A DNA stretch of 22,311 nucleotides, from the NCBI GenBank assembly GCA_002270565.1, contig NQMI01000215.1, forward strand, positions 1 to 22,311, in the 5' to 3' direction. The DNA is from Stenocarpella maydis. Its lineage: Eukaryota; Ascomycota; Sordariomycetes; Diaporthales; Diaporthaceae. The position numbers and the translations under genes are program-made. Below, piece by piece: positions 1-9,384 of the stretch. Numbering within the stretch: the first letter of the stretch is position 1; each line of letters starts with the position of its first letter. The notes below the pieces were generated by a model, which was given only the letters and a program-made list of their open reading frames with translations, did no database searches and was not told the origin of the DNA.

Positions 1-2242
1 TAAGTTTAATAATTACATAGGCCTTAGTTTTATTATAGCTAGCAATCTCCCAATGCCTAAGTTTAAAGTTTTTATATATTTTTATAATAGGTCTTAAGTA
101 GAACCTTCTAGGAAAGAAAGATTACCTAGCTTTCTCCTGAAAATAAATATAATACGTATGCTATATATATAAAATCTATAAGATCTTTGCGTGCTTGGGG
201 TGCTATAGCTAGAGACAGGCCTTATCTCTAGTTTCTCTAATAGGAGACTAGTGCAGTTCTTTTATAGCCCGTGCTAGGGGTACTTCTATAATGGCGATCC
301 TGGTTGTACTAGTATTAGGCATAATAGGTTGGCACTTTCTTAGGTATTTCTTAGGATTTTAATTAAGATTTCTATATTTATTATTATTTTATATAGGGTC
401 TTTATTATTTCTTTAGCCATTATTTCTAATACTTAAGTTGTCTAAGTTACTATTATTTATCATTATTCTATATAGTGGTCCTTATCTTCCTATTGCTAAC
501 TATCTTTTCTATTAAGGCTATTTAGGGAACTATCTAAAGGCTTCTTTCTTTAAAAGATATAGTAAGCACTAGTTATTAAAGCAAGAGGTCCAGTTAAGGG
601 CTTTATACTTAGGGCTAGCATCTACTGTTTTCTTAAGAATAGTTAGTAGGTTGTTTAGACCTTTAGATTCCTTCTTATTAGGGTAGATTAAATATTCTAT
701 ATAGAGGCTGGGTTAATAAATATAAGGAGTCTTGCCTTCTGGGTATACTAAGCATTCCTTATTGAATAAATAGCTATATTATTTAGGGTATTTATAATAT
801 ATAGTTATATTAACCTGTTATTATTCTTTTGGGATAGTTCTTTATGGTTATTTTCTGGGTTAGCAGTATTCCTTAGAGAAGTATTCTTGTTTTTCGCAAT
901 TATAGCACTTCTAGCTATTATTAGAGCATTATTATGCTGCATTAAGTTCTATAGGTCCTGGATGGGTACTATATATAGTTTCTTATTATTATTGCTAATT
1001 GCTATAGAAGTTACCTTTATAGTAGTATTTCTTTCTATTATTAGGTTAGTATTACGGCTTTTATTAGTTTCTAGGATTCTTATATTAATGCTCTTATTAT
1101 TATTTAAATAGTTAGTTATTACTATATATAGCTATAGCAATATAATTTATAGATTTATTAGGCCTATCTACTTTAAAAAGCTTGTCTTTAATATCTTCTT
1201 GAAGTTCTCTATAGAACTAGCTTATAAGTATTTTATTACCCTAACTAATATAAGTAGTAAGTTGCTTAAAGTAGGCAGTATATTTAGAAGCTAAGCCTTA
1301 TTATTTAAGTTATATAAGCTATTATTTGGTAGTTTATTCCTTATTTAGGTTGCTAAAAGTATCTTTTAAGGCTTATTTAAAGTTATTATACTTCTTAAAG
1401 ATAGCTTTAATATTATTATTCTAATCTTTTTTATTATTCTTTAAGTAGTTTTTAAGAATAAGTTTAAATTAAGGAAGGGTATTTTCCTTAAGCTAATATT
1501 TAGTAAAGATAATTCTATTATAATTAGTTCTAAACTAGAGTTTATAGTGTTAGAAGTAAGTATAGCATTAAGTAAGGAATCCCTAGAGAGTTTTCTTGTC
1601 TCCCTTATAAGGGCCGGGCTTGTCCATCTTATAAGCCTTAGCTTGCTGAACTATGTGGAGATGATTAATTTCCTGCTAGAGGGCTCTAATCTATAGGGCT
1701 ATTTTCTAGGCACTTATAATCTAGGCCTATTTATTATTAGAAGAGGTAGTTAATATTATATCTTTATATTGCTTAGTTAGTTCTCTATATAATCATTCTA
1801 AATAAGAGTTATTAAAATATTATAATTATACTAACCCTTTATAAGGTTTAATAGGTAACCTATAGGGTTTATATTAGTAAAGTGGTATAAAGGTAGTATA
1901 TAACTAAGTTGTAATATATAAAGATACTATTTATAAATAGGGTATAATTAGAAGCTATAAGGCTATCCAGTTAGTAAGACTGAATACTTAGATTAATAAG
2001 TAAAGAGTCTATTCTATGAAAGCTATCTGCTATAATAATAACTATATCTATATATATATTCTAACTCTTTATCCATCTTTTAGCTAATGGACTGTATAGA
2101 CCGTTGATGACTTTGTTAGTTTATCCTGAAGTTATTAGGACTGCTGGCGGTCCTATTGGTCTACCCTGGTTAGTGGGGTTCTAACCCTAACCCTGTCCTG
2201 ATATATCCCGTTATCTTGTGCCTGCGGGGTTACGTCGTGACA
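1..2242 (-). mobile_element. RIP-degraded Ty3/Gypsy-type LTR retrotransposon, truncated by window start
   Basis: The sequence is extremely AT-rich and TA-rich with few CA/TG dinucleotides, as RIP (C-to-T on both strands at CpA) leaves it. On the minus strand one long frame, interrupted by many TAA/TAG stops, still reads as retrotransposon Gag (separate entry). Pol would follow at lower coordinates and is cut off, so no reverse transcriptase is visible. Minus-strand sequence starting at about 2242 begins TGTCACGACG, which could be the edge of the 5' LTR, since many LTRs start with TG. The other LTR is outside the window, so this edge is unproven. A short AACCCTAACCCTG stretch near 2176-2190 lies inside this leader/LTR zone. 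The Ty3/Gypsy assignment rests on the Gag motifs and is inference. Confidence 0.75.
560..1720 (-). pseudogene. Decayed retrotransposon gag with CCHC zinc-knuckle relic
   Basis: Read on the minus strand in one frame, the order fits fungal Gypsy Gag. First comes a KPGPYKGDKKTL segment (about 1570-1640), like the 'KP.PY.G....L..FL' block. Then a hydrophobic capsid-like stretch reads YFKQLTYYIS, FYRELQEDIKDKLFKVDRP and INYIAIAI (about 1290-1130). Next is HPGPIELNAA followed by a zinc knuckle at 863-907 reading CYNCEKQEYFSKEYC. In that knuckle the usual histidine is Tyr, as a CAC-to-TAC RIP change would produce. Downstream a LNWTSCF block (about 579-596) resembles the conserved Trp/Cys region after the knuckle in related fungal Gag proteins. 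More than ten stops, mostly TAA/TAG where CAA/CAG is expected, make it nonfunctional. A short open frame on the plus strand at 887-1111 is only its shadow. Confidence 0.75.
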
Positions 2243-2294
2243 GTTGGTCTTGGTTACCCTGGATCTTAGGTTACTATCGTGTTGGTTCATAATA

Positions 2295-2688
2295 CAGGAA
2301 ATGGCTACCCTGCTTTTCTATATAAAAAGCGTCCGTGCACACCCTGCTAAAACCATCAAACTAGGCCCAAAATGGAGCAAATTTTCAGGGTTTGATTATA
2401 AATATATAAATAAGCTACAGTATTTTCGTCTCGAATTTTAGAATTATTTTCGCATATTTATTCAAAGAAATTATATTTTAGACCCCTGTAATTTCGTTTT
2501 TCCGATATAGCTTACGTAATAAAATTCCAAAATTCCTGTACAAAATAGTAACTAAAGTATATGAAATTTTAACTACCCTGAAATTTGCATTCATTTTAGG
2601 CTTAGTTTGAAGGTTTTAGTAGGGTTAGTATAGATGTTTTTTATATATAAAATCAAGGTAGCCATATGTGGTACCTGGCCACTTCCTG
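2295..2688. repeat. Fold-back (long inverted repeat) element, MITE-like
   Basis: The two halves are imperfect reverse complements over almost their whole length. The left arm starts ATGGCTACCCTGCTTTTC at 2301. The reverse complement of the right arm, starting at 2665, reads ATGGCTACCTTGATTTTA, and the next ten or so bases (TATATAAAAA) are identical. Further matches follow at the same spacing: CTAAAACCATCAAACTA against CTAAAACCTTCAAACTA, GCAAATTTTCAGGGT against GCAAATTTCAGGGT, and GAATTTTAGAATT against GAATTTTGGAATT. The centre lies near 2482. A shared CAGGAA at 2295-2300 and TTCCTG at 2683-2688 may be the outer ends, with ATA on each side. No coding capacity is seen. It abuts the possible LTR edge and could be a nonautonomous DNA element or an inverted duplication. 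Confidence 0.7.
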
Positions 2689-2960
2689 ATAAATCACGTT
2701 AGTTAGTATTAATTAATAATATATTTTGTTAATTAATTAGCTTTAAAAGAGTATTAGAGTTAATAAAAAGTTAGTACATATTAGAAAATTAATTTACTTA
2801 TTAATATTATTTACTTATTAATTAACTATATTATCCTTATTAAGCTTGAGTATATAGAATTAATAAGTAATATCTTAAGCTAATAATGTACTTTTTAAAA
2901 AAAATTTACTATACTATAGCTATGCTATTAGAAAATTAGTAGGGAGGCTATATTCTAAAA
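2689..2960. other. Very AT-rich relic sequence, no gene
   Basis: This stretch is nearly pure A/T, with recurring TTAATTAATTA and ACTTATTAAT words and no coding signal. It is probably further RIP-mutated repeat DNA. Composition switches sharply to normal genic DNA at about 2960. Confidence 0.6.
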
Positions 2961-3486
2961 AAAACCTTGGCGAAGGGGTATCTGAATGTTTGAGACAAGG
3001 TACCTCTGAGTTAAAGGTAACTGCACTCTGGTTACGGATTAGGGCCATGCACCCAGAAAAGGTAGACAAGATGTCACCTAGGTACCTAGGTATATCCAAT
3101 CAATACCTACCTAGGTAGTATATGTAAATACCTGCCTAGGGTATAAATGCTGTGTACCAGGACATGTCCAGGTCTCTAAAGGAAATACCTACCTGCCTAC
3201 CTAGGTAGGTAGTGAAGTAGGTACATCAAGTTGACCATATCCCAATGAGTGGACCTGCCCATGCATGTGAAGGCCTCGGTGCTTGGAGTCGAGATCAGTG
3301 ATAAGCGATAACAAGAATGAGGGGCCAAAAAATTATGTAGGTGCCGCCGCAAATTTTCCTCTACTCACAGGGTTCCTCTTTGGCTCTTTTTTCTTCTCTT
3401 CTCTGCTTCCCCCATTCCTCCAGGCCCTTGGAGTCTTCCTCTTTTCTTTTTGTATTTCCAGGGCTACTTGTTTGTGTTCAGCTAAG
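2961..3486 (+). promoter_or_regulatory. Promoter and 5' leader region of the importin gene
   Basis: This is non-coding DNA between the AT-rich island and the importin start. It holds the ACCTAGGT cluster, a TATAAAT at 3142-3148 that is rather far upstream, and a long pyrimidine-rich tract (about 3355-3475, many CTCTT/TTCTTC runs) directly before the ATG. Such a tract is common in strongly expressed fungal genes. An 87-codon open frame at 3283-3546 overlaps the real start in another frame and is not supported. Confidence 0.45.
3070..3225. repeat. Cluster of ACCTAGGT palindromes upstream of the importin gene
   Basis: ACCTAGGT occurs at 3076-3083, 3084-3091, 3109-3116 and 3199-3206, the last inside a 14-bp perfect palindrome CCTACCTAGGTAGG at 3196-3209. 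Related TACCTACC/GCCTAGGG words lie between them. Single copies of CCTAGGTA recur near 7488 and 17063, so the motif looks dispersed rather than specific to one gene. Whether it is a protein-binding site or a low-complexity repeat cannot be told here. Confidence 0.55.
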
Positions 3487-6400
3487 ATGGATGGTCAAAG
3501 ATTGGTGACTCTGCTCCAAGAGAGCCAGATCCGTGAGTACAATTGATCAGAGACCATCGGGATCCCGTCCCCTTGCTCGGCCCATTCGCAATGCACCAGC
3601 ACCAGCACCACGGTTGCAACGCGTTTTCCGCTTCTTGCGTGCTGGCCAGCCCCTTTATGTTTTGAGCCCCTAGACTGACATCCTCTCTCTGCGCAGCTGA
3701 CACACAGAGGGTCAAGGCCGTCACGGCAGAGCTCCAGAAGAACTTTTACTCCAAGCCCGAGTCCCTGCTTCTCCTGGTCGAGATCATCTGCACCAACGAG
3801 GATGTCAACCTCCGCCAGCAGGCAGCCGTCCAGGCTTCCCGACTCGTCCCCAAGTACTGGGATAAGATCCCCGCAGAGCAGAAGGCCGGAGTCCGACAAC
3901 ACCTGGTCGAGGCCACCATGAAGGAGCAGCACGCCAAGTGCAGACACTCCGAGTCCCGTGTCATTGCCGCCATCGCTAGCCTCGATCTCGACGACAGCGC
4001 GTGGCCAGACCTGATTCCTTCTCTCTTCACCCTCGCTAGCAACAGCGAGGTCTCCCACCGCGAGGTCGGCTCCTACATCATCTACGCAATCCTCGACGAG
4101 AACCCTACACACTTCGCCGAGAAGGTACGCGACCTTCTCGCCCTCTTCTCCAACACAATCAAGGACCCTCAGAGTGCCGATGTCCGCGTTAACACCGTCA
4201 TGTCTATCGGCGCTGTCTTGATGCTTGTCGAGCCAGAGGAGGATGAGACTGCCGTCACGGCCGTCCAACAACTCATCTCGCCCATGGTCAACGTCCTGAA
4301 GGATGCTGTTGAGAGCAACGACGACGAGAAGGCCAAGAAGTCATTCGAGGTCTTTCAGCAGTTCCTTGCGTATGAGCCGGTCCTGCTCGGCCCTCACCTG
4401 CGAGACCTCATGGCCTTCATGGCCGAGCTCGCTGCCAACAAGAACGCCGACGACGAGGTGCGCTGCCAGGCTCTAGCTTTCCTGGCCCAGGCTGTCCGCT
4501 ACCGCCGCATGAAGGTGCAGGGTATGAGGGACATGGGCTCTCAGCTGACCCTCAAGAGCATGGAAATCCTCACCGAGATCGATGTCGATGAGGACGAGGA
4601 CGATATCACACCTGCCCGTGCCGCCCAGTCTCTACTCGACCAGCTGGCATCTGACCTGCCCCCCCGCCAGGTCGTCGTGCCTCTGCTCGACGTTCTACCC
4701 AAGTTCGCGTCCTCTGCGGAGCCCGGCTTCCGAAAATCCGGTGTCCTTGCTCTGGGTACCGTGGCTGAGGGCGCGCCAGACTTTGTTTCCACCCAGCTCA
4801 AGATGATCATGCCCATTGTCTTGCGACTGCTCAATGACCCTGATGCTGGAGTCCGCCACACCGCCCTTATCGGGCTGACTCGCATCGCTGATGAGATGGC
4901 CGAGGAACTGTCAGACGACCGTGATGCGCTCGTCGAGGCGTTGCTCAAGAACATCCAGGCTGCCGGCGCCGAGACTTCCGATGCCGGTGTTGCTAAGAAG
5001 AACGTCGAGATCATGCGATGCTCTTGCGCTGCCCTGGATGCTCTGGCATCTGGTTTCGACTCTGATGTCATGCAGAAGTACGGACCGGAGCTGATCACTC
5101 CTATTGGCAACCTCCTGTCCCACCCCGACTTCAAGGTCAAGGGTGCCGCCGCCGGTGCCCTCGGTGCCCTCGCTGGCGCCATGGAGGAGCACTTCGCCCC
5201 CTATTTCGAGAACACGATGACTGCACTGGGTCCCTTCGTCCAGATCAAGGACAGTGAAGATGAGCTTGAGCTTCGGAGCGGGGTGTGTGACGCCATGGGA
5301 CGGATCGCCACCGCAGTCGGCCCCCAGAAGTTCCAGCCTTATGTTATGGACCTTATGAAGGCCAGTGAGGAGGCCTTGAACCTCGGAAACTCCAGGCTGC
5401 GGGAGACTAGCTTCATATTGTGGAGCGCCCTGTCCAAGGTCTACGGGAAAGACTTTGCCCCATTCATCGCCGGGGTGTTCAAGGGCCTGTTTGACAGCCT
5501 GGAACTCGAGGAGGAAGAGCTGGTTCTAAACCTCTCCGAAGAGGAGAAGGCCATCATTGGCACCGAGGATGGTATCATCCAGGGTGGCAAGAAGATCAAG
5601 ATCCGAGAGCCCGAGGAGGGCGAGGAGCCCATGGAGGATGATGGCTTCGAGGACGACGACGATGACGACTGGGGAGACTACGGTGTCACCCCCGAGGCCA
5701 TGGAGAAGGAAGTCGCCATTGAGGTCCTCGGAGATGTGGTGACCCACGCCTGTGGTCTGGCTGAGATCTCGCAATACCTCGAGAAGGCGTTGGAGAACAT
5801 CACTCCGCTCGTTGAGCACAGCTACGAGGGATGTCGCAAGGCAGCCATTAGCACTCTGTGGCGGTCATATGCTCGTGTCTACGAGCTGTTTGAGGAGCAG
5901 ACTGGCACTAAGTGGGAGGCTGTCTTCCCTCCCAGGCAGGCTCCGTCCGAGACTCTGACCAAGCTAGGCGAGATTGTCTCTGCGGCCACGTTGAAGCTGT
6001 GGCCTGATGAGACAGATCGGTATGTTGGCCTCCCTTGTTCTGTACCCCCGGTTTCTTTTATGATGAGCATCCAGCGTTATACCCAGCTCACTCAGACGCA
6101 AAACCATTGCGGGTGCTGAGAAAACGTCACATCTACTCCTGAAATATCTTGCCATCTCAATTCGGTGCATCAATCGCTTGGCATGGCCATAGGCTAACAA
6201 TGTCTCAAGGCAAGTCGTCACTGAGGTCAACCGTAACGTTGCTGCGACTCTGAAAGCGTGTGGGCCTGCCATTCTCACACAGGACAAGATGGTCGAGCAG
6301 ACCATTACCGTCCTGACCACCCTGATCACCCGCTCGCACCCCTGCCAGCAGGACCTCGGCGATGAGGAAGAGCAAGACGAAGATGCGGGCTCTTCGGAGT

Positions 6401-7196
6401 ACGACTGGCTCATTATCGACACTGCCCTGGACGTGGTCATAGGACTTGCCGCTGCCATGGGTTCCCAGTTCGGGGAGCTGTGGAAGATTTTCGAGAAGCC
6501 TGTCATGAGGTTCGCCTCGTCTCAAGAGGACCTTGAGCGCTCGACATCGGTTGGTGTGATTGCCGAGTGTGCGGCACACATGGGCGCGGCTGTGTCCCCG
6601 TACACGCCTGCGATTCTGAAGTTGCTGCTCAAGCGTCTCACTGACCCCGACCCCGAGACCAAGAGCAACGCCGCCTACGCCACTGGCCAGCTCATCTACC
6701 ACTCCACGGACGCCAACACCTACCTGCCGAGCTACACAGACATCCTCACCAAGTTGGAACCCATGCTCTCCATCGACCACGCGCGCCTCAAGGACAACGC
6801 GACGGGCTGTGTGTGCCGTATGATCATATCCCACCCTGATAGGATGCCAATTGCCGACGTCCTACCTGTCCTCGTCGGCCTGCTGCCGCTCAAGGAGGAC
6901 TTTGAGGAGAACACACCCGTCTATGAGTGCCTGTACAAGCTCTGTGAGTCCCCTCGCCTGATCCCCTTGGAGGTCAAACGACTAACCCATATCCAGATGA
7001 GGCCAACGAGCCCACTGTCCAGAGCCTGACGCCCAAGCTCATTGGGGTCTTCGAGAAGGTGCTGAGCCCGCCCGAGGAGCAGCTCCAGGGTGAGACACGC
7101 CAACTCGTGCAGCGCATCGTCCAGAGCCTGTACAAGGCCAAGCCGGAGCTCTTCCAGGGCCACGAACAGGTGCTGAAGGTTTCTGGTGCGGCTTGA
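3487..7196 (+). CDS. kap123: Importin beta-family karyopherin, Kap123/importin-4 type
   Basis: Nuclear import receptor. Proteins of the Kap123/importin-4 family carry ribosomal proteins and histones through the nuclear pore under Ran-GTP control. I reconstruct four exons: 3487-3532, 3697-6019, 6210-6943 and 6997-7196. Introns are GTGAGT...GCAG (164 nt), GTATGT...AAG (190 nt, GCTAAC branch) and GTGAGT...CAG (53 nt, CTAAC branch). The joined frame gives 1100 aa, close to yeast Kap123. The first exon reads MDGQRLVTLLQESQI and joins PDTQRVKAVTAELQKNFYS, the usual N-terminal helices. HEAT-like helical repeats fill the protein. An acidic insert lies at about residues 653-675 (EDDGFEDDDDDDWGDY) and a second acidic cluster at about 841-850. 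All exon junctions keep frame and the gene looks intact. Kap121-type importins are the main alternative; the N-terminus favours Kap123. Confidence 0.93.
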
Positions 7197-7849
7197 GACA
7201 TTTGATGAGTGAATGACCCCTGTGGATGAAGAAGAAAGAAAGAAAGAAAGAATGAAAAAAGCAGAAGTACATAGGAGTGGGATGGATAGCGGTGTGCACC
7301 GCCCCCGGCCTTCCTAATAATGACTAGATGAGGGTGTTCTGTGGATTGCCTTTTTGTTGTTTTTAGCATCTCAGACCTAGACAGAGATATCAATGATTCC
7401 CCCTTTCGCCAAGGACATCTGCCTGCTCAGCTGCTAGGTGTTGACTTGGTCCGGGTCGGCGTCAGTCTATTATAGTTGGACTCAGTCTACCTAGGTATCG
7501 AAACGCATCATCCCACCCGACTTGAGCCACGTAGGAAGTGGGTTAGGCAATCCAAAAGGATGGCCTCAACAAAAGCCTCGCTCATGTCTGTGGCTGCTGA
7601 CTCAGCAAGATCAAGCGGGGCAGCAGCCATAGCGGCTTTCTTGCTGCACAGAGGCAACTGCCAGACCACATGCGCAGTAGATGACTTTAATAGTCAGTCT
7701 AGTCCATCTAGTGCCACCCACGACTCCCACCCAGGCCCTGCTCAGCTCAAATTCTCGCTCGAGGACAAGCCCCCCTCTCCCCAAGGAAAGGAAGAGGAAG
7801 GGGAAACAAAACCCCGAGTGAGACGGAGACACGACAGCAGCCAGTTTCG
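7197..7849. other. Intergenic: importin 3' end and F-box promoter
   Basis: No gene is seen. A GAAA microsatellite (7234-7252) lies about 40 nt after the importin stop, probably in the 3' UTR. The word CAGTCTA occurs three times (near 7464, 7483 and 7696), and one CCTAGGTA copy sits near 7488. A purine-rich AAGGAAAGGAAGAGGAAG tract (about 7783-7805) precedes the F-box start. The open frame 7476-7925 overlaps the F-box gene in another frame and has no recognisable content. Confidence 0.5.
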
Positions 7850-8968
7850 ATGGAAAAAAACGCTGGCGTGGAGACTGCGGTGGTGGAACCCAAGGCCATC
7901 TCCACATCAGGCCGCGAAAGAGTAGCCGAGGACGGCAGTCTCACCGTCTACTCAAAGCGGAGCGAGCGTCTTCGCAGGAAGCAATGCCGCAGCAAAAAGC
8001 CGTCGGGCGAGCGCCGCAGCTTTCTCGAGCTGCCCTTCGACATACTGATCCACATCCTCTCCTTTGCCCGTCCCAGCGACATCTTCCGCCTCTCCCGCAC
8101 GTGTCGCGCCGTCAACGCCTTCGTCCTCCAGGACCACGCTGCGCTTGTCGCGCGCTCCATCATCCAGCGGCGCTACTCATGCCTGGAGAAGTGCATACGC
8201 CTGCCGGCCCTGCTCTCAGATATCAAAGATATAGGCCTCCGAGACGTCGTGCGGCACCCTGAGAGGCAGAAGAAGCTTGAAATCCACAGGCGGCCCTACT
8301 ATCAGCATGTCGCGCCCCCTGATCCTGACTTGGTCTGCACCTGCATGACGTGCATTCTAAGGTGGAACGTCCTCTGCCTGGCTGTCGACTTCGCACATTG
8401 GACTGACTACCTGGACAAGGGCGAGCCGCTTCCCATCATCCCGCGTGGCAGACAGCCCAAGTGGAACACCAAGCTCCTAAGTTTACACCAAGCCATTGTG
8501 TTGAATGCCGCCGATCCCGCCGTCGGCGGTGCCGCATCCCCGCTGTGGTACTCTGTCATCCTCGAGGCCCATCTGGCCTCCACTGTGAGAGCCATATCGA
8601 GGCACAGCGCCAACAGGGGCAACCGGCGGCCACGTTTCCGCATGACTCTACAAGACATGGCAAGCGGCACCGATGCTTTCCTGGAGAGGAGCGGCCCCCC
8701 GTCGGCGGACTTTCCCTTTCACAGGGACAACTACTACATGCTCGAGGCCTACCTACCCAATCGCTGCTGGTTCAAGGAGCACGGCAGGTGGGGTTATATG
8801 CCCGCTGAACAGCACCAAACAGATCTAGAGCAGATCCGGAAGTGGGCTTCGTGGTGGGAAAAGCCGGCATCGGCAGACGGGCCCGTGGTAGACGGTGACT
8901 TTGGGTTGCCTCGAGGTGAGAGCAGAAACACGCAACAGGATGACTCTGAGGCAGCGCTTGAGGCTTGA
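7850..8968 (+). CDS. F-box domain protein
   Basis: Single-exon gene of 372 aa. F-box proteins are the substrate-recognition parts of SCF (Skp1-cullin-F-box) ubiquitin ligases: the F-box binds Skp1 and the rest selects targets. The F-box is at about residues 57-95 (SFLELPFDILIHILSFARP, then SDIFRLSRTCRAVNAFVL), with the usual Leu-Pro and the cysteine-containing second helix. Before it lies a basic stretch (about 36-56, KRSERLRRKQCRSKK). After it comes a helical region without WD40, LRR or Kelch repeats, but with a Cys-rich CTCMTC at 163-168 and an aromatic-rich C-terminal half. This is the pattern of a large mould-specific F-box family of unknown substrate. The ATG is chosen because it is the first in frame and stands about 50 codons before the F-box. 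Specific substrates cannot be inferred. Confidence 0.88.
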   Translation: MEKNAGVETAVVEPKAISTSGRERVAEDGSLTVYSKRSERLRRKQCRSKKPSGERRSFLELPFDILIHILSFARPSDIFRLSRTCRAVNAFVLQDHAALVARSIIQRRYSCLEKCIRLPALLSDIKDIGLRDVVRHPERQKKLEIHRRPYYQHVAPPDPDLVCTCMTCILRWNVLCLAVDFAHWTDYLDKGEPLPIIPRGRQPKWNTKLLSLHQAIVLNAADPAVGGAASPLWYSVILEAHLASTVRAISRHSANRGNRRPRFRMTLQDMASGTDAFLERSGPPSADFPFHRDNYYMLEAYLPNRCWFKEHGRWGYMPAEQHQTDLEQIRKWASWWEKPASADGPVVDGDFGLPRGESRNTQQDDSEAALEA

Positions 8969-8995
8969 AGCACCCGCGCGCTGGGGAATCGAAGC

Positions 8996-9012
8996 GACAG
9001 CTGTCCGGACAG
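8996..9012. promoter_or_regulatory. Overlapping palindromes between F-box and P450 genes
   Basis: GACAGCTGTC (8996-9005) and CTGTCCGGACAG (9001-9012) are both perfect palindromes and overlap. The half GCTGTCCGG recurs at 9111-9119. They lie just after the F-box stop and about 270-390 bp before the P450 start. They could be a regulator site, for example for a CGG-reading zinc cluster factor, or a hairpin in the F-box 3' UTR. Function is not shown. Confidence 0.3.
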
Positions 9013-9287
9013 GTTCAGATGAATAACATCTGATGGCTACTACCAAAAGGCTTGATTATGAGGGGCGTAGCTACATCAATTTCTGAACAAGAAACGCTGA
9101 GGATGTCGAAGCTGTCCGGCTGCAGCGCTAAGGATCATGGTGAGCATAGCCGACGAGCCGCATAATTTTGTTTCATAACGAAACATATCTGCTACCCTGT
9201 TACCCTCTTGTCCGAACGGCCTATTTGGGGGTTTCCGACGGACATAGCAGTGAAATACGCATAAACACAGCAGCTTAGAATTTGTAA

Positions 9288-9295
9288 TATAAAAA
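9288..9295 (+). promoter_or_regulatory. TATA box candidate of the P450 gene
   Basis: TATAAAAA about 97 bp upstream of the P450 ATG, in the right orientation and at a usual distance for a fungal inducible promoter. Confidence 0.45.
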
Positions 9296-9384
9296 GGGGG
9301 TGTGTGTCTGTGGGAGCGTCTGCCGTTTGTGCTGCTCTGTTGGATCCACCGCCGCCCTCAGTCGGCGTCGCCTCGTCCTCGAAG

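Noticed and set aside
887..1111. Hydrophobic 74-codon open frame suggesting a small membrane protein
   Set aside because: It is the reverse of the RIP-mutated gag; the hydrophobicity comes from AT-rich codons.
3495..4271. 258-codon open frame on the minus strand
   Set aside because: It is antisense to the importin exons, where the spliced plus-strand protein is clearly recognisable.
6020..6119. Reading the importin frame straight through to the stop at 6119
   Set aside because: The tail after ...WPDETDR has no importin character. A GTATGT donor, a GCTAAC branch site and an acceptor at 6209 restore the family sequence.
5964..6834. Minus-strand open frames of 180 and 209 codons
   Set aside because: They are shadows of importin exons 2 and 3; no independent motif is seen.
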